A stretch of 64,000 nt of DNA from Bacillota bacterium (GTDB taxonomy: Bacteria; Bacillota_I; Bacilli_A; RFN20; CAG-826), in NCBI GenBank assembly GCA_030834445.1, contig JAURFC010000001.1, positions 214,544 to 278,543 on the forward strand, written 5' to 3'. Below the pieces are notes generated by a model that had not been told where the DNA came from, ran no database searches, and worked only from the letters and a program-made list of their open reading frames with translations. The number at the start of each line of letters is the position of its first letter. Position 1 is the first letter of the stretch. Positions 36,675 through 47,154 of this stretch are shown here, one piece after another. Position numbers and translations under genes: made by a program.

Positions 36675-37359
36675 ACCCCTAATTTGTCCAAAATGTCACG
36701 TGGAAGTGGATGAATCCCATTCCCATTGCCCGGTTTGTGGTCGATTTTTAAAAGACGTTTCTCATACAGAAAAGCAATCGATCTATCCTACCCCCAATTA
36801 CAAGGCACTTGAACGAAAAAATTCGACAATTCTTCAATCGATTTTTGCCTTTCCGTTATTATCTGCGCTTCTTGTGACCCTTCTGATTGATTTGCTCTTG
36901 ATTCGCAATAATTTTGGCACGAGTTTTCTTGTGACATTTATCGTGTTTTATTTATGGATTTTTATTTATCAGACACTCTTATCCAATCAAGGCGTTGGAG
37001 CAAAAATTCTTTGGCAAATCCTCGGTTTAAGTCTTTTGTTATTAATGATTGGCTTTGTCACTGAACGCACCTTAAATACGTGGCCCCTTCAATACGTAAT
37101 TCCTATTTTAATGGGGGTCGCCAATATGTTATTTTTTATCATTGTAACTATCCAACGACGCACGGATGTCATCCTCTTTCAATCGTTCGTAATGAGTTTA
37201 TTGTCCATGGTTCCCTTTGGCTTGTATTTATTCGCACTCAATGCAGAGCAAATTCCCGGATTTATTGCCTTTCTTCTTGGACTGATCAATATCATTGCCT
37301 TATTCACCTACTTACGGAGAAAGTTTTTCGCGTATATTCAACGCTGGTTACACATATAA
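36667..37359 (+). CDS. Zinc-ribbon membrane protein (DUF6320-like)
   Basis: CPKCHVEVDESHSHCPVCGRFL followed by several TM segments. Start ATG 36667 overlaps the upstream stop. Confidence 0.7.
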   Translation: MSKPLICPKCHVEVDESHSHCPVCGRFLKDVSHTEKQSIYPTPNYKALERKNSTILQSIFAFPLLSALLVTLLIDLLLIRNNFGTSFLVTFIVFYLWIFIYQTLLSNQGVGAKILWQILGLSLLLLMIGFVTERTLNTWPLQYVIPILMGVANMLFFIIVTIQRRTDVILFQSFVMSLLSMVPFGLYLFALNAEQIPGFIAFLLGLINIIALFTYLRRKFFAYIQRWLHI

Positions 37360-37389
37360 AAAAACAAGGACAACCATCCTTGTTTTTTT
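37357..37389. terminator. Bidirectional intrinsic terminator between the zinc-ribbon gene and eno
   Basis: AAAAAAACAAGGA-CAACCA-TCCTTGTTTTTTT symmetric hairpin with A- and T-runs on both sides. Confidence 0.85.
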
Positions 37390-37408
37390 CATCCATTTCT
37401 AAAGTGAT

Positions 37409-38734
<1,326 letters not shown>

Positions 38735-38748
38735 TTATTATATGCTAT

Positions 38749-40233
38749 TTACTTTGAAGTTGGTAGAGAATGACCTGAGTTTTTTTCTTTTTTAGACCGA
38801 CTCAAAAAGAAATGATAAAGGGAGAAAATAGCGATGAGAATGCCTAAAACAATCAATAAGGGAATCCAACCTTGATAAACAATACCCACGAATAAAAGCA
38901 GCGGAAATCCTAAGGGAATGGCCATCGAAGAACCATAGACGATATCATTGGTTGCCGGCGTCTTAAAATAAGGATCTTTTTCGCGTAGTAAAGCTACACC
39001 TGTGGACGCAGTTCCTGTCATCGTTCCAAAGAAAACAAGAAACGCTTCATCGTGATAAGCAGGATAAACACGTTGGGAGACCCAGCGTAAATAACGGTAG
39101 GTTGCCACCGTCCCAACAACCGCAAGTAACAACAAAGTAACAATGAAGCCTGAATCCAAAACGACGGCGATATCAATGGCCATAATACTAGCAATCATCA
39201 TCACATCAAACGCAAGGCCAGCGACCCGATTTAACATAAAATCATTCGTATAAATTCGTTTCATCCACCCACGACGCAATAACGACCGTGTAATTACTTT
39301 ATAAAGCATCGCTAAGAAGACGACAATTATAAAATTAAATCCATAAAGTAATCCAATTAAATTATTGATTAAAAACGCAACGCCCGATGCCAAAATGAGT
39401 TGTTCTAATCCATAAATGACGAACCAGGCCGACAAGTATACAAAGCCAATAATCGCAATTTGAATCGTAAGTTTATCTACCGCGTCTACTAAGGGGATTT
39501 GCCCATTGCCTTCAAGGACCGTGGACTCATTGGCAGCTTCCATCGAGGTTTCTGTCGGTTCAGGTAAACGACCTTTTCGTTTTAAGTCATTTAAATAAAT
39601 CACGCCTCCAACTGAAGCAGCTAAAAAACCAAAGGCTGCAATGGATAAGCCCAGATCGATACCAAATTCAAATTGACCTGCGTTAGCAAAAATGCTGCCT
39701 ACGGACAACGCTTGACCTGGCCCTTGACCGAATCCCATCGGGAGTAAAAAACCGACGAAATTTGGAATATTGCTGAAAATAAAACTCAAGAGTATGGTGA
39801 TCGTGATCCCTAAAATCCCTTGTAATAAATACGAGTTAACAATGACCATGCCACTTTTTACCGCATTGGCTTTTAAACGAACGGGGCCTTCCGTCAATTG
39901 ATCAATTCCTTTTAACGTCAGCGCAGCAAAGCCAATCGCAATCGCATGATACGTAAAACCCGCTAGGACTTCACGGGTAATGAGCGGTGTTTCATCAATG
40001 ATGATGGCAAAACCCGGAATTATGCCACCTGTAAAAAAATATTTTAAAAATAACCCTAAAAAACCCCCGATAACGGCAACAGGAAGCAGTGATTTTTTAA
40101 GCAAAGGGATACGGCGGCGAAGTACGTTCGCCAGAAGCAAGATGGCCATTAAGATACCAAATTGAACAATGACACTCCAAAAAACGTTAAATTCCGAAAA
40201 GGGTGGAAGCGCGTTGGTGAGTAGGTAATGCAT
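38749..40233 (-). CDS. Sodium/glutamate symporter (GltS family)-like
   Basis: Polytopic; LPMGFGQGPGQALSVGSIFA, FFGTMTGTASTGVALLREKDP. Start MHYLLTNALPP set by the AGGAGG RBS. Confidence 0.8.
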   Translation of the reverse strand: MHYLLTNALPPFSEFNVFWSVIVQFGILMAILLLANVLRRRIPLLKKSLLPVAVIGGFLGLFLKYFFTGGIIPGFAIIIDETPLITREVLAGFTYHAIAIGFAALTLKGIDQLTEGPVRLKANAVKSGMVIVNSYLLQGILGITITILLSFIFSNIPNFVGFLLPMGFGQGPGQALSVGSIFANAGQFEFGIDLGLSIAAFGFLAASVGGVIYLNDLKRKGRLPEPTETSMEAANESTVLEGNGQIPLVDAVDKLTIQIAIIGFVYLSAWFVIYGLEQLILASGVAFLINNLIGLLYGFNFIIVVFLAMLYKVITRSLLRRGWMKRIYTNDFMLNRVAGLAFDVMMIASIMAIDIAVVLDSGFIVTLLLLAVVGTVATYRYLRWVSQRVYPAYHDEAFLVFFGTMTGTASTGVALLREKDPYFKTPATNDIVYGSSMAIPLGFPLLLFVGIVYQGWIPLLIVLGILIAIFSLYHFFLSRSKKEKNSGHSLPTSK

Positions 40234-41413
40234 CTTGGTTTCCTCCTTGGGCAATGATGTATTGCAAATAGATTAACGACGCGTACGGCGAGTAAACTCT
40301 GGGAAAGCGGAAGAGTAAGGTAGTTTCTGGATCCACATAAAGGATTAATTTTGTGCGAACTTGAATCGCACACGAACGAAGTTCTTTAGCAGTGTAAAGG
40401 ATCGTTTCATTTCTTAGGATTAATTGTACCCCATTTCGCGACATTTTTAGTTCACAAGATTGAAACGCGGATCGTCGTTTTTCTCCCGCTTTCCAAACGG
40501 AAACAAATCCTGGATAGGTCATGCTGAAATCGGTATGTTCATCAACATAATCGATAAATCGTTTCTTATTTTCCTCATCAAGCGTCATCAAAGTATGTTT
40601 TTTCTGGTGGAAATGAACATAGCCTTGTTCATCATACGTTGCCTGCAACGTGCATTGATGACAACTAAGTACATTGTCATGAGAATAGGTCGATAAAACC
40701 CCTTGACATTGCGGACACGTAAAAAGTAGTTTATGAAGTCCTTCAGCGCATTTTTTTCCTCGATAGTGTGCGAAGGGAAAGACGGATTGATAGGCATTAA
40801 CATCGAGTGCTTCATGCACGATTTGATCAAGTTCTTCTGCAGAAAGCGAAGCATATTGTTCTGGAATTAATCGACGTTTCTCCACTATTGTGGATGGGCC
40901 AAATTTTCGATAATACGCCCAGCGAGGCGCAGATAAATAAAGGCCATGAATATTCAAGAAAATCACCGGCATCCCTAAAAACTTAATCAGACGCCCCATA
41001 CCCGGCGGAATGGAAGCAGGTCCACCATGCATGGAGGCATTCCCTTCAGGAAAGATGGCGATATTGCCCCCTTCATTACGTACGGATACCATCCGTTTGA
41101 CGACGGCTAAATCAGCCATCGACTTACTTTTGGGAATCGGATTGAAGAAAAATTTTAAAAACCAACTTCCTTTCCCAGAATTAAGCAGTTGTTCCGATGC
41201 GACAAAATATAAGGGTTTATCAAATAACATATCGGTAAAAATGATGTCAAATTCTGCGGTATGATTTGCTAAAACTAAATAAGGTCCCCCTTTTTTTAAC
41301 GAAATCTTCTTGCGACGAAATTGATAGTAAATACGAAAAATGGGACCAAAAAAGAAGCGAAATACTTTTAAAAAGAAACCGTGATGCCAGGAAGTATAAC
41401 GCTTTGACTTCAT
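40187..41413 (-). CDS. PlsC-type lysophosphatidate acyltransferase with C-terminal zinc-ribbon extension
   Basis: LANHTAEFD (HxxxxD), FPEGNASMHGG; C-terminal CPQC-x14-CHQC and a further ~130 aa. Confidence 0.75.
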   Translation of the reverse strand: MKSKRYTSWHHGFFLKVFRFFFGPIFRIYYQFRRKKISLKKGGPYLVLANHTAEFDIIFTDMLFDKPLYFVASEQLLNSGKGSWFLKFFFNPIPKSKSMADLAVVKRMVSVRNEGGNIAIFPEGNASMHGGPASIPPGMGRLIKFLGMPVIFLNIHGLYLSAPRWAYYRKFGPSTIVEKRRLIPEQYASLSAEELDQIVHEALDVNAYQSVFPFAHYRGKKCAEGLHKLLFTCPQCQGVLSTYSHDNVLSCHQCTLQATYDEQGYVHFHQKKHTLMTLDEENKKRFIDYVDEHTDFSMTYPGFVSVWKAGEKRRSAFQSCELKMSRNGVQLILRNETILYTAKELRSCAIQVRTKLILYVDPETTLLFRFPRVYSPYASLIYLQYIIAQGGNQDALPTHQRASTLFGI

Positions 41414-42540
41414 GCATCAATGGGGCGAACAAACGCACTTCTTGATTTATGTTGAGTATGCTCGAAATGTTTCCAAAGGGATTGGACGTGTTGATTCGTT
41501 AATAATTCGGGTCCCGTTTCCGCATATTCAATCTTATTTTTAATCGCATTCGTTAAGGCATCGACAAAGATTAACGAAAGTACCCCGCTATCTTTGTATT
41601 TTGGATCCACCGCTACCAAAAGCATATCAAGCACGCGACTTTGCTTAAGTTCTTTGAAAAAGGATAAAAAACCAAAGGGGAATAAATGGCCACGATGTTT
41701 TTTTAGGGCATTGACTGGAGATGGAATCATTAATCCAAAGGCGACAAGATTTTCTTCCGCATCACACACGAGTTGAATGTAATCTAAATTCACTAACGGA
41801 ATATATTGTTTGGCTAACATATCCATTAAATCTTCTTTTACAGGAACATAACCATAAAGATGGTCATAGGTTACGTTCATTAATCGAAATATTTTTTTAA
41901 TATAGGGAGCTAACGTTTTAAACTTTTTATTTTTGACGCGAACCAAATGAAGTTGATTCCGTTCCATGACACGTTGCGATATTTTGGTCAGTAATTCAGG
42001 AATCTTTTCAGGAACTTTAATACGGTATTCGTTCCACGTTGCATCTTTTTGAAAACCATATCGTTCAAAAAAGTCCACATAGTATGACGCGGTGTAAAAA
42101 GTTACGAACATATTTTTTTGTTCAAAACCTTGAGTCAATAAACCTTCTTTGTCTTGATCAGAATATCCCAAAGGACCTGCCATCTCGACAAGACCATGTT
42201 CTTTTCCATACTGTTGAACTGCATCCATGAGCGCGACGAAAACATCATAATCCTCAATGAAATCAATCCGATTAAATCGAATCCTTTTTTCCCGATATTT
42301 TTCGTTGGAAAAACGGTTGATAATTCCGGTCACACGACCAACAATTTTTCCATCTTTCTTGGCTAAAAAACTTTTAAAATCGCAATAAGAACTTGCAGGA
42401 TTTTTTGCGGGCGTTAGATTGTTGATTTCATCTTCAAAGATATAAGGAGTAAAGTAAGGATTATCACGATACAAATGCGCAGGAAAATCAATAAAAGCGG
42501 CTAAGTCTTTTTTGGTTTTAACTTCATGAATTGTGATCAT
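41410..42540 (-). CDS. GNAT-like acetyltransferase family protein
   Basis: DGKIVGRVTGIINRF, FERYGFQKDATWNEYRI, LLVAVDPKYKDSGVLSLI resembling GNAT motifs. 376 aa. Confidence 0.6.
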   Translation of the reverse strand: MITIHEVKTKKDLAAFIDFPAHLYRDNPYFTPYIFEDEINNLTPAKNPASSYCDFKSFLAKKDGKIVGRVTGIINRFSNEKYREKRIRFNRIDFIEDYDVFVALMDAVQQYGKEHGLVEMAGPLGYSDQDKEGLLTQGFEQKNMFVTFYTASYYVDFFERYGFQKDATWNEYRIKVPEKIPELLTKISQRVMERNQLHLVRVKNKKFKTLAPYIKKIFRLMNVTYDHLYGYVPVKEDLMDMLAKQYIPLVNLDYIQLVCDAEENLVAFGLMIPSPVNALKKHRGHLFPFGFLSFFKELKQSRVLDMLLVAVDPKYKDSGVLSLIFVDALTNAIKNKIEYAETGPELLTNQHVQSLWKHFEHTQHKSRSAFVRPIDA

Positions 42541-42590
42541 AAAAACTTCCTTACGTATAGTTTAAAGCATTTATGTTTTTTTGAAAATAA

Positions 42591-42616
42591 AGAAAAAAAC
42601 TCACCTGCGTGAGTTT
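42591..42616 (-). terminator. Intrinsic terminator after tRNA-Ser(GCU)
   Basis: Reverse strand AAACTCAC-GCAG-GTGAGTTT followed by T-run. Confidence 0.85.
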
Positions 42617-42618
42617 GA

Positions 42619-42709
42619 TGGCGGAGTAGAAGGGATTTGAACCCTTGCACCGGTTTCCCGATCTAACGGTTTAGCAAACCGTCCCCTTCAGCCTCTTGGG
42701 TACTACTCC
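42619..42709 (-). tRNA. tRNA-Ser (GCU)
   Basis: Reverse strand GGAGTAGTACCCAAGAGGCTGAAGGGGACGGTTTGCTAAACCG...GGTTCAAATCCCTTCTACTCCGCCA; anticodon loop TTGCTAA; long variable arm. Confidence 0.95.
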
Positions 42710-42750
42710 AACGCTACAAATAGTAGCATATTTACGTGGAGGAACTCAAC

Positions 42751-44187
42751 TTAATAAGCACGAGCAAATAAAACAACGCGTTGGGCTGGTTCCCCGGTAA
42801 TGGCGCACGTATTTTTTAGACCTTGTTGATTAAAAGGAATCACTCGCGCCGTTGCTTGGGCTTTTTCTTTAATGATTTGTTCTACGTCGGGACTGGCGCT
42901 GACGGACAAACGCACATACCCCCCTTTATGATTAAGAATATCAATGAGTTCATCAAGTGAATCCGCATCGGTAATGTGTTGTTCAAGATGGTTTTGTGCT
43001 GCCACTAGCATCCGTTGATGCATGACCTTTAATTCTGCTTGAAGGCTTTCAACGACCGTTGCCACCGCAACCATTTTCTTTTCTTTTGTATCCCGTAAGG
43101 CCAAGACGACCTGACCATTGGCTAAATCACGCGGACCCACTTCAATACGAAGCGGCACACCTTTCATTTCATATTCAGCAAATTTCCAACCAGGCGATTG
43201 GGTAGAACGGTCAAGTTTGACGCGAATACCAAGCTTTTGAATGGATTCAAGCAAGGCCTCTGCGGCCTCTAAAACCCCTTCTTTCTGCATCATAATAGGA
43301 ACAATAACAACTTGAATCGGGGCAACAAAAGGGGGTAACACAAGGCCATTGTCATCCCCGTGAACCATAATTAAACTACCAATCAGACGCGTAGAAACAC
43401 CCCAGGATGTTTGATGCGCATATTGAAGAGTATTTTGACGGTCTTGATAACGAATATTAAAGGCTTCGGCAAACCCTGTTCCAAAATAATGAGTTGTCCC
43501 GGATTGAAGTGACTTCCCATCATGCATGAGAGCTTCAATGGCATAGGTTTCTTCAGCTCCCGCAAATTTTTCTTTTTCTGTTTTTTGACCAGACATAAAG
43601 GGGATCGCTAATAAATCGGTGCCTAGTTGTTCATAAATTTTGAGCATCCCTAACGTTTCTACACGTGCTTCCTCTTCGGTTTCATGAACGGTATGACCTT
43701 CTTGCCATAAAAACTCCGCTCCACGTAAGAAAGGTCGTGTTGTTTTTTCCCAACGAACGACAGAACACCATTGATTATATTTTTTGGGAAGATCGCGGTA
43801 AGAACTAATAATTTTACTGTAATGCTCACAAAATAACACTTCGGATGTCGGACGAATGATAAGAGGATCTTCAAGTTTTTCCTTACCCCCATACGTTGCC
43901 AGTAATACTTCAGGCGCAAAGCCTTCCACGTGCTCTTTTTCTTTGTTAAAAAGCGATTGAGGGATCACCACCGGCATGTAAACATTTTCGTGTCCGGTTT
44001 CTGCAAAACGTTGATTTAAGTACGCTTGAATACATTCCCAAATCGCATAACCGTAGGGACGATAAATAATAAACCCCTTGGTTGAAGAATAATCCATTAA
44101 CTCCGCTTTACGACAAACGTCGGTGTACCATTGGGCAAAATCGACATCGCGGGCAGTAATCGCATCGTTTTTAATTTGTTTTTCCAT
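42751..44187 (-). CDS. proS: Prolyl-tRNA synthetase (archaeal/eukaryotic-like short form)
   Basis: DFAQWYTDVCRKAELMDYSSTKGFIIYRPYGYAIWE, IIRPTSEVLFCEHYSKI, FLRGAEFLWQEGHTVH. Confidence 0.93.
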   Translation of the reverse strand: MEKQIKNDAITARDVDFAQWYTDVCRKAELMDYSSTKGFIIYRPYGYAIWECIQAYLNQRFAETGHENVYMPVVIPQSLFNKEKEHVEGFAPEVLLATYGGKEKLEDPLIIRPTSEVLFCEHYSKIISSYRDLPKKYNQWCSVVRWEKTTRPFLRGAEFLWQEGHTVHETEEEARVETLGMLKIYEQLGTDLLAIPFMSGQKTEKEKFAGAEETYAIEALMHDGKSLQSGTTHYFGTGFAEAFNIRYQDRQNTLQYAHQTSWGVSTRLIGSLIMVHGDDNGLVLPPFVAPIQVVIVPIMMQKEGVLEAAEALLESIQKLGIRVKLDRSTQSPGWKFAEYEMKGVPLRIEVGPRDLANGQVVLALRDTKEKKMVAVATVVESLQAELKVMHQRMLVAAQNHLEQHITDADSLDELIDILNHKGGYVRLSVSASPDVEQIIKEKAQATARVIPFNQQGLKNTCAITGEPAQRVVLFARAY

Positions 44188-45892
44188 AAATTTTCTCCTG
44201 TTTGATCATCCGTTGTTGTAAGCGATTGAGCATGGGAAGCGTCGGTTGACTCGGTTCGGTTTGCCACGGATGTATAAAATCAGCACTCAAGATTTTAACA
44301 CGATTTACGGGAAGTAAATCGAGTGCCCCTTCCGAATGCACATCAAAGATCATAAAGGGTTTGTTATAGACCGCGAATTCATCAAGAATACGTTTAAATT
44401 GAAGTAACGCTTTTTCATCCGATTCTAAGTATCGGACCCGGCGTGCATCAAGGACAAAAAACTGGCATTGACTATAAATCGAGGAATCTAAATCACGATT
44501 GGTGTCATTTAAAACTAAACCAACGTCTATTTTTTGACGGTGAAAAAGAGAGAATATCGGGGTAATTTCTGCCGAAGGTAAATCCGTTTCCAAGATTTCT
44601 TCTTCATCAAATACAAATTGATGACGATACGGTGTGGATAACACATCATATTCCTTCATCAATGAATCAAGGGGCATTTGAATCGATAAGGGAATCAACA
44701 GTTGTTCTTTGGTTTGAGCGTGAACATCTTGAATCTTTCGAATGTATTGTTCATAAAAACCACGAGCATCATTCGTATTCGAGGCCGCTTGAAGAATTTC
44801 TAAGGTGGAAAGGATGAGTTCTTGCTTCGGTTGAATTTGGACAAGTTGACCGACCGGTGTCATTGTCGAAAATTGCAAGGTAGGACGAAAGCCAAGTTGA
44901 AAATTAAACTTCGCAAATAAATCACGTTGGTTATGTTCACTAACTTGATCTTGGGTGGAACTCATCGGTTGCACCGGATCATACACTAAAAAATTCATGC
45001 TTTTTGAAAACATAAATGCATTCATTTCCCGCGCTTTCAAGATGAGTGCTTTCAAATCATTCGGAAAATATTGGTGTTCAACAATCGATACCGTAAATTT
45101 AACGAGCGATTCAAGGGAATTAATTTCTAAGTATTGAGCAATCATCCGAATAAACGTTTGGGCAATAGAAATATACCCTTGCCGTTCTAGACGTTTGGTC
45201 GACAAAATATAAATATCATTGAGCGTATCAATAATTTGTAATTGATTGGATAAATAAGGAATTAATCGTTCTTTAAATTGGGATAAATAAAACGTTTTAA
45301 ATTGATCATCCAGCGAAGAACGACCAAAGTTGAACGAAATATAGAAAAACGCTCCTTCTTTTTTGCCTAGTTTTTTAGTAATACGGATGGCTTCTTCCGT
45401 GGTTAAAACACGACGCGTCATTCGATTTTGTTTAGGGTTGGGTTTGAGATAGCGTAAAACATACCGATTTAAATTAATAATTTCTTTATTTGCATCGACA
45501 AAATTCACTTCAAAAATAACTTGTTGTTGTTGGCGTTTATCCTTAATGAGATGGGTCTGAAACGTCCAAGGAACATCGTTTTGTTGTTTTAATAGACGCG
45601 TTAACCATAAGGTCAATTCATCACGTTGTTCCGGACGATAGAAACGCATAAAATCATCCATTAAATACGTTTTTACATGACGGCGTTTTCGCATGTCGTA
45701 TTCTTCAACTTTTCCCAATTTAAGATCAAGACGATAAACAAATCCATAATTTAAACGTTGTTGGATGGCCGTAAAATGGTCCTTGGCGTCTTGCTGAAAA
45801 ACAATCAGAAAAAGAATCACCGCGGACGTGATAACACCCATAATCCCTAAGGTAATCCAAAGGAAACTGAGTTCAACAACTTGAATATTCAT
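44171..45892 (-). CDS. Membrane-anchored protein resembling a degenerate PAS-GGDEF-EAL architecture
   Basis: Single N-terminal TM, ~550 aa cytosolic. C-terminal LFHRQKIDVGLVLNDTN..FFVLDARRVRYL..FAVYNKPFMIFDVHSEGALDLLPVNRVKILSADFIHPW has EAL-like spacing but lacks the ExL/DDFGTG/E motifs. Confidence 0.5.
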   Translation of the reverse strand: MNIQVVELSFLWITLGIMGVITSAVILFLIVFQQDAKDHFTAIQQRLNYGFVYRLDLKLGKVEEYDMRKRRHVKTYLMDDFMRFYRPEQRDELTLWLTRLLKQQNDVPWTFQTHLIKDKRQQQQVIFEVNFVDANKEIINLNRYVLRYLKPNPKQNRMTRRVLTTEEAIRITKKLGKKEGAFFYISFNFGRSSLDDQFKTFYLSQFKERLIPYLSNQLQIIDTLNDIYILSTKRLERQGYISIAQTFIRMIAQYLEINSLESLVKFTVSIVEHQYFPNDLKALILKAREMNAFMFSKSMNFLVYDPVQPMSSTQDQVSEHNQRDLFAKFNFQLGFRPTLQFSTMTPVGQLVQIQPKQELILSTLEILQAASNTNDARGFYEQYIRKIQDVHAQTKEQLLIPLSIQMPLDSLMKEYDVLSTPYRHQFVFDEEEILETDLPSAEITPIFSLFHRQKIDVGLVLNDTNRDLDSSIYSQCQFFVLDARRVRYLESDEKALLQFKRILDEFAVYNKPFMIFDVHSEGALDLLPVNRVKILSADFIHPWQTEPSQPTLPMLNRLQQRMIKQEKIYGKTN

Positions 45893-46013
45893 CGTGGTTT
45901 TCTCTAGGTAAATTATAGGGTTTTAGTGTGGAAATAACAACCGAACATTGTCGATACAGTTTTGTTCTTTCTCACCTAATCCTAGGATTTTTTTATGCTA
46001 TAATTCCGATGAC

Positions 46014-46104
46014 GGAGAAATACCCAAGTGGCTGAAGGGGTCAGTTTCGAAAACTGATAGGAGGCGCAAGTCTCGCGAGGGTTCAAATCCCTCTTTCTCC
46101 GCCA
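46014..46104 (+). tRNA. tRNA-Ser (CGA)
   Basis: GGAGAAATACCCAAGTGGCTGAAGG...TCAGTTTCGAAAACTGA...GGTTCAAATCCCTCTTTCTCCGCCA; anticodon loop TTCGAAA; TATAAT at 45999-46004. Confidence 0.95.
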
Positions 46105-46116
46105 TCATCAACAACG

Positions 46117-47154
46117 ATGAAAAAATCAACCTCAAAACGCGTTAAGTCGACGTTACTTGTTCTGCTTTTCTCCTATGCAACCATTCTTGTTTTCCCACGG
46201 CCTCAAAATTTTTCATTTGAAAATCCGCTACGCATTCAAGCTGGTGAACTTCCCCTCGCGATTGCTCACGGAGGAGGAAATTTAGAGTTCCCAGACAATA
46301 CCTTAGAAGCGTATTATCATGCGTATTCTATCAATCCCCAAGTAATGTTAGAAACCGATGTCAACTTAACCCAAGATGGGGTTGTCATTTTATCGCATGA
46401 TCGAACCCTTGACCGTAAAACCAACTTAACGAATGCGGTTATTGCCGACATTAATTACAGTGATTTGATGGCCAATGAAGTTGATTTTGGTTATGCAAAT
46501 CCCACCGATGGACCGAATGGTTTTAATGTCACCGAAACGTTCAATAAATATAAAAACGTGGAGGGGCAGGAAGTCACTCCTCTCGATGTGGTTTATCCAG
46601 AAGGAATCTCAGCACGCCATCCGACAAAGTTTCTTGCCACCACCTTAGAACAACTCATCACCTTATTCCCGAATAATCTTATTAATGTTGAGATCAAGCA
46701 AACGGATGTTTTAGGCTTGGCAGCCTTGGATGCTGTTATCGCCTTAATGGACGTTTATGCAGATACCCACCGAACGTATCAACGCATTGTCTTGGCAAGT
46801 TTTCATGAAAATGTGTATCAAGCTTTACAAGATTATCAACGAACGACTCACCCTCAGCTCATGTTTTCTCCTGAATTTAATGGGGTTCTTTCTTTTTACA
46901 TTATGCAGTTAACAGGAACCTCTGTTTTTTATGATCATCGTGTCGCCGTCTTGCAATTACCTACAGAACAATTAGGGCTTTCATTAACAACTTCTTCGTT
47001 AATTCAAACTGCTCACAAACACAATATCGCTGTCCATTATTGGACCATTAACGATGAAGGAACAATGATTGAACTGATTGAAAAAGGCGTCGATGGCATT
47101 ATGACCGACCGACCCACGTTACTACAAAACGTTTTAGATCGTTATTCTATTTAA
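46117..47154 (+). CDS. Glycerophosphodiester phosphodiesterase family protein, N-terminally membrane-anchored/secreted
   Basis: LAIAHGGGNLEFPDNTLEAYYHAYSINPQVMLETDVNLTQDGVVILSHDRTLDRKTN; N-terminal hydrophobic segment. Confidence 0.88.
   Translation: MKKSTSKRVKSTLLVLLFSYATILVFPRPQNFSFENPLRIQAGELPLAIAHGGGNLEFPDNTLEAYYHAYSINPQVMLETDVNLTQDGVVILSHDRTLDRKTNLTNAVIADINYSDLMANEVDFGYANPTDGPNGFNVTETFNKYKNVEGQEVTPLDVVYPEGISARHPTKFLATTLEQLITLFPNNLINVEIKQTDVLGLAALDAVIALMDVYADTHRTYQRIVLASFHENVYQALQDYQRTTHPQLMFSPEFNGVLSFYIMQLTGTSVFYDHRVAVLQLPTEQLGLSLTTSSLIQTAHKHNIAVHYWTINDEGTMIELIEKGVDGIMTDRPTLLQNVLDRYSI

Noticed and set aside
42751-44187. ProS considered as horizontally acquired because it is archaeal/eukaryotic-like
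   Set aside because: This short ProS form is widespread in Firmicutes/Mollicutes and sits in an ordinary operon; without phylogeny it is not unusual.
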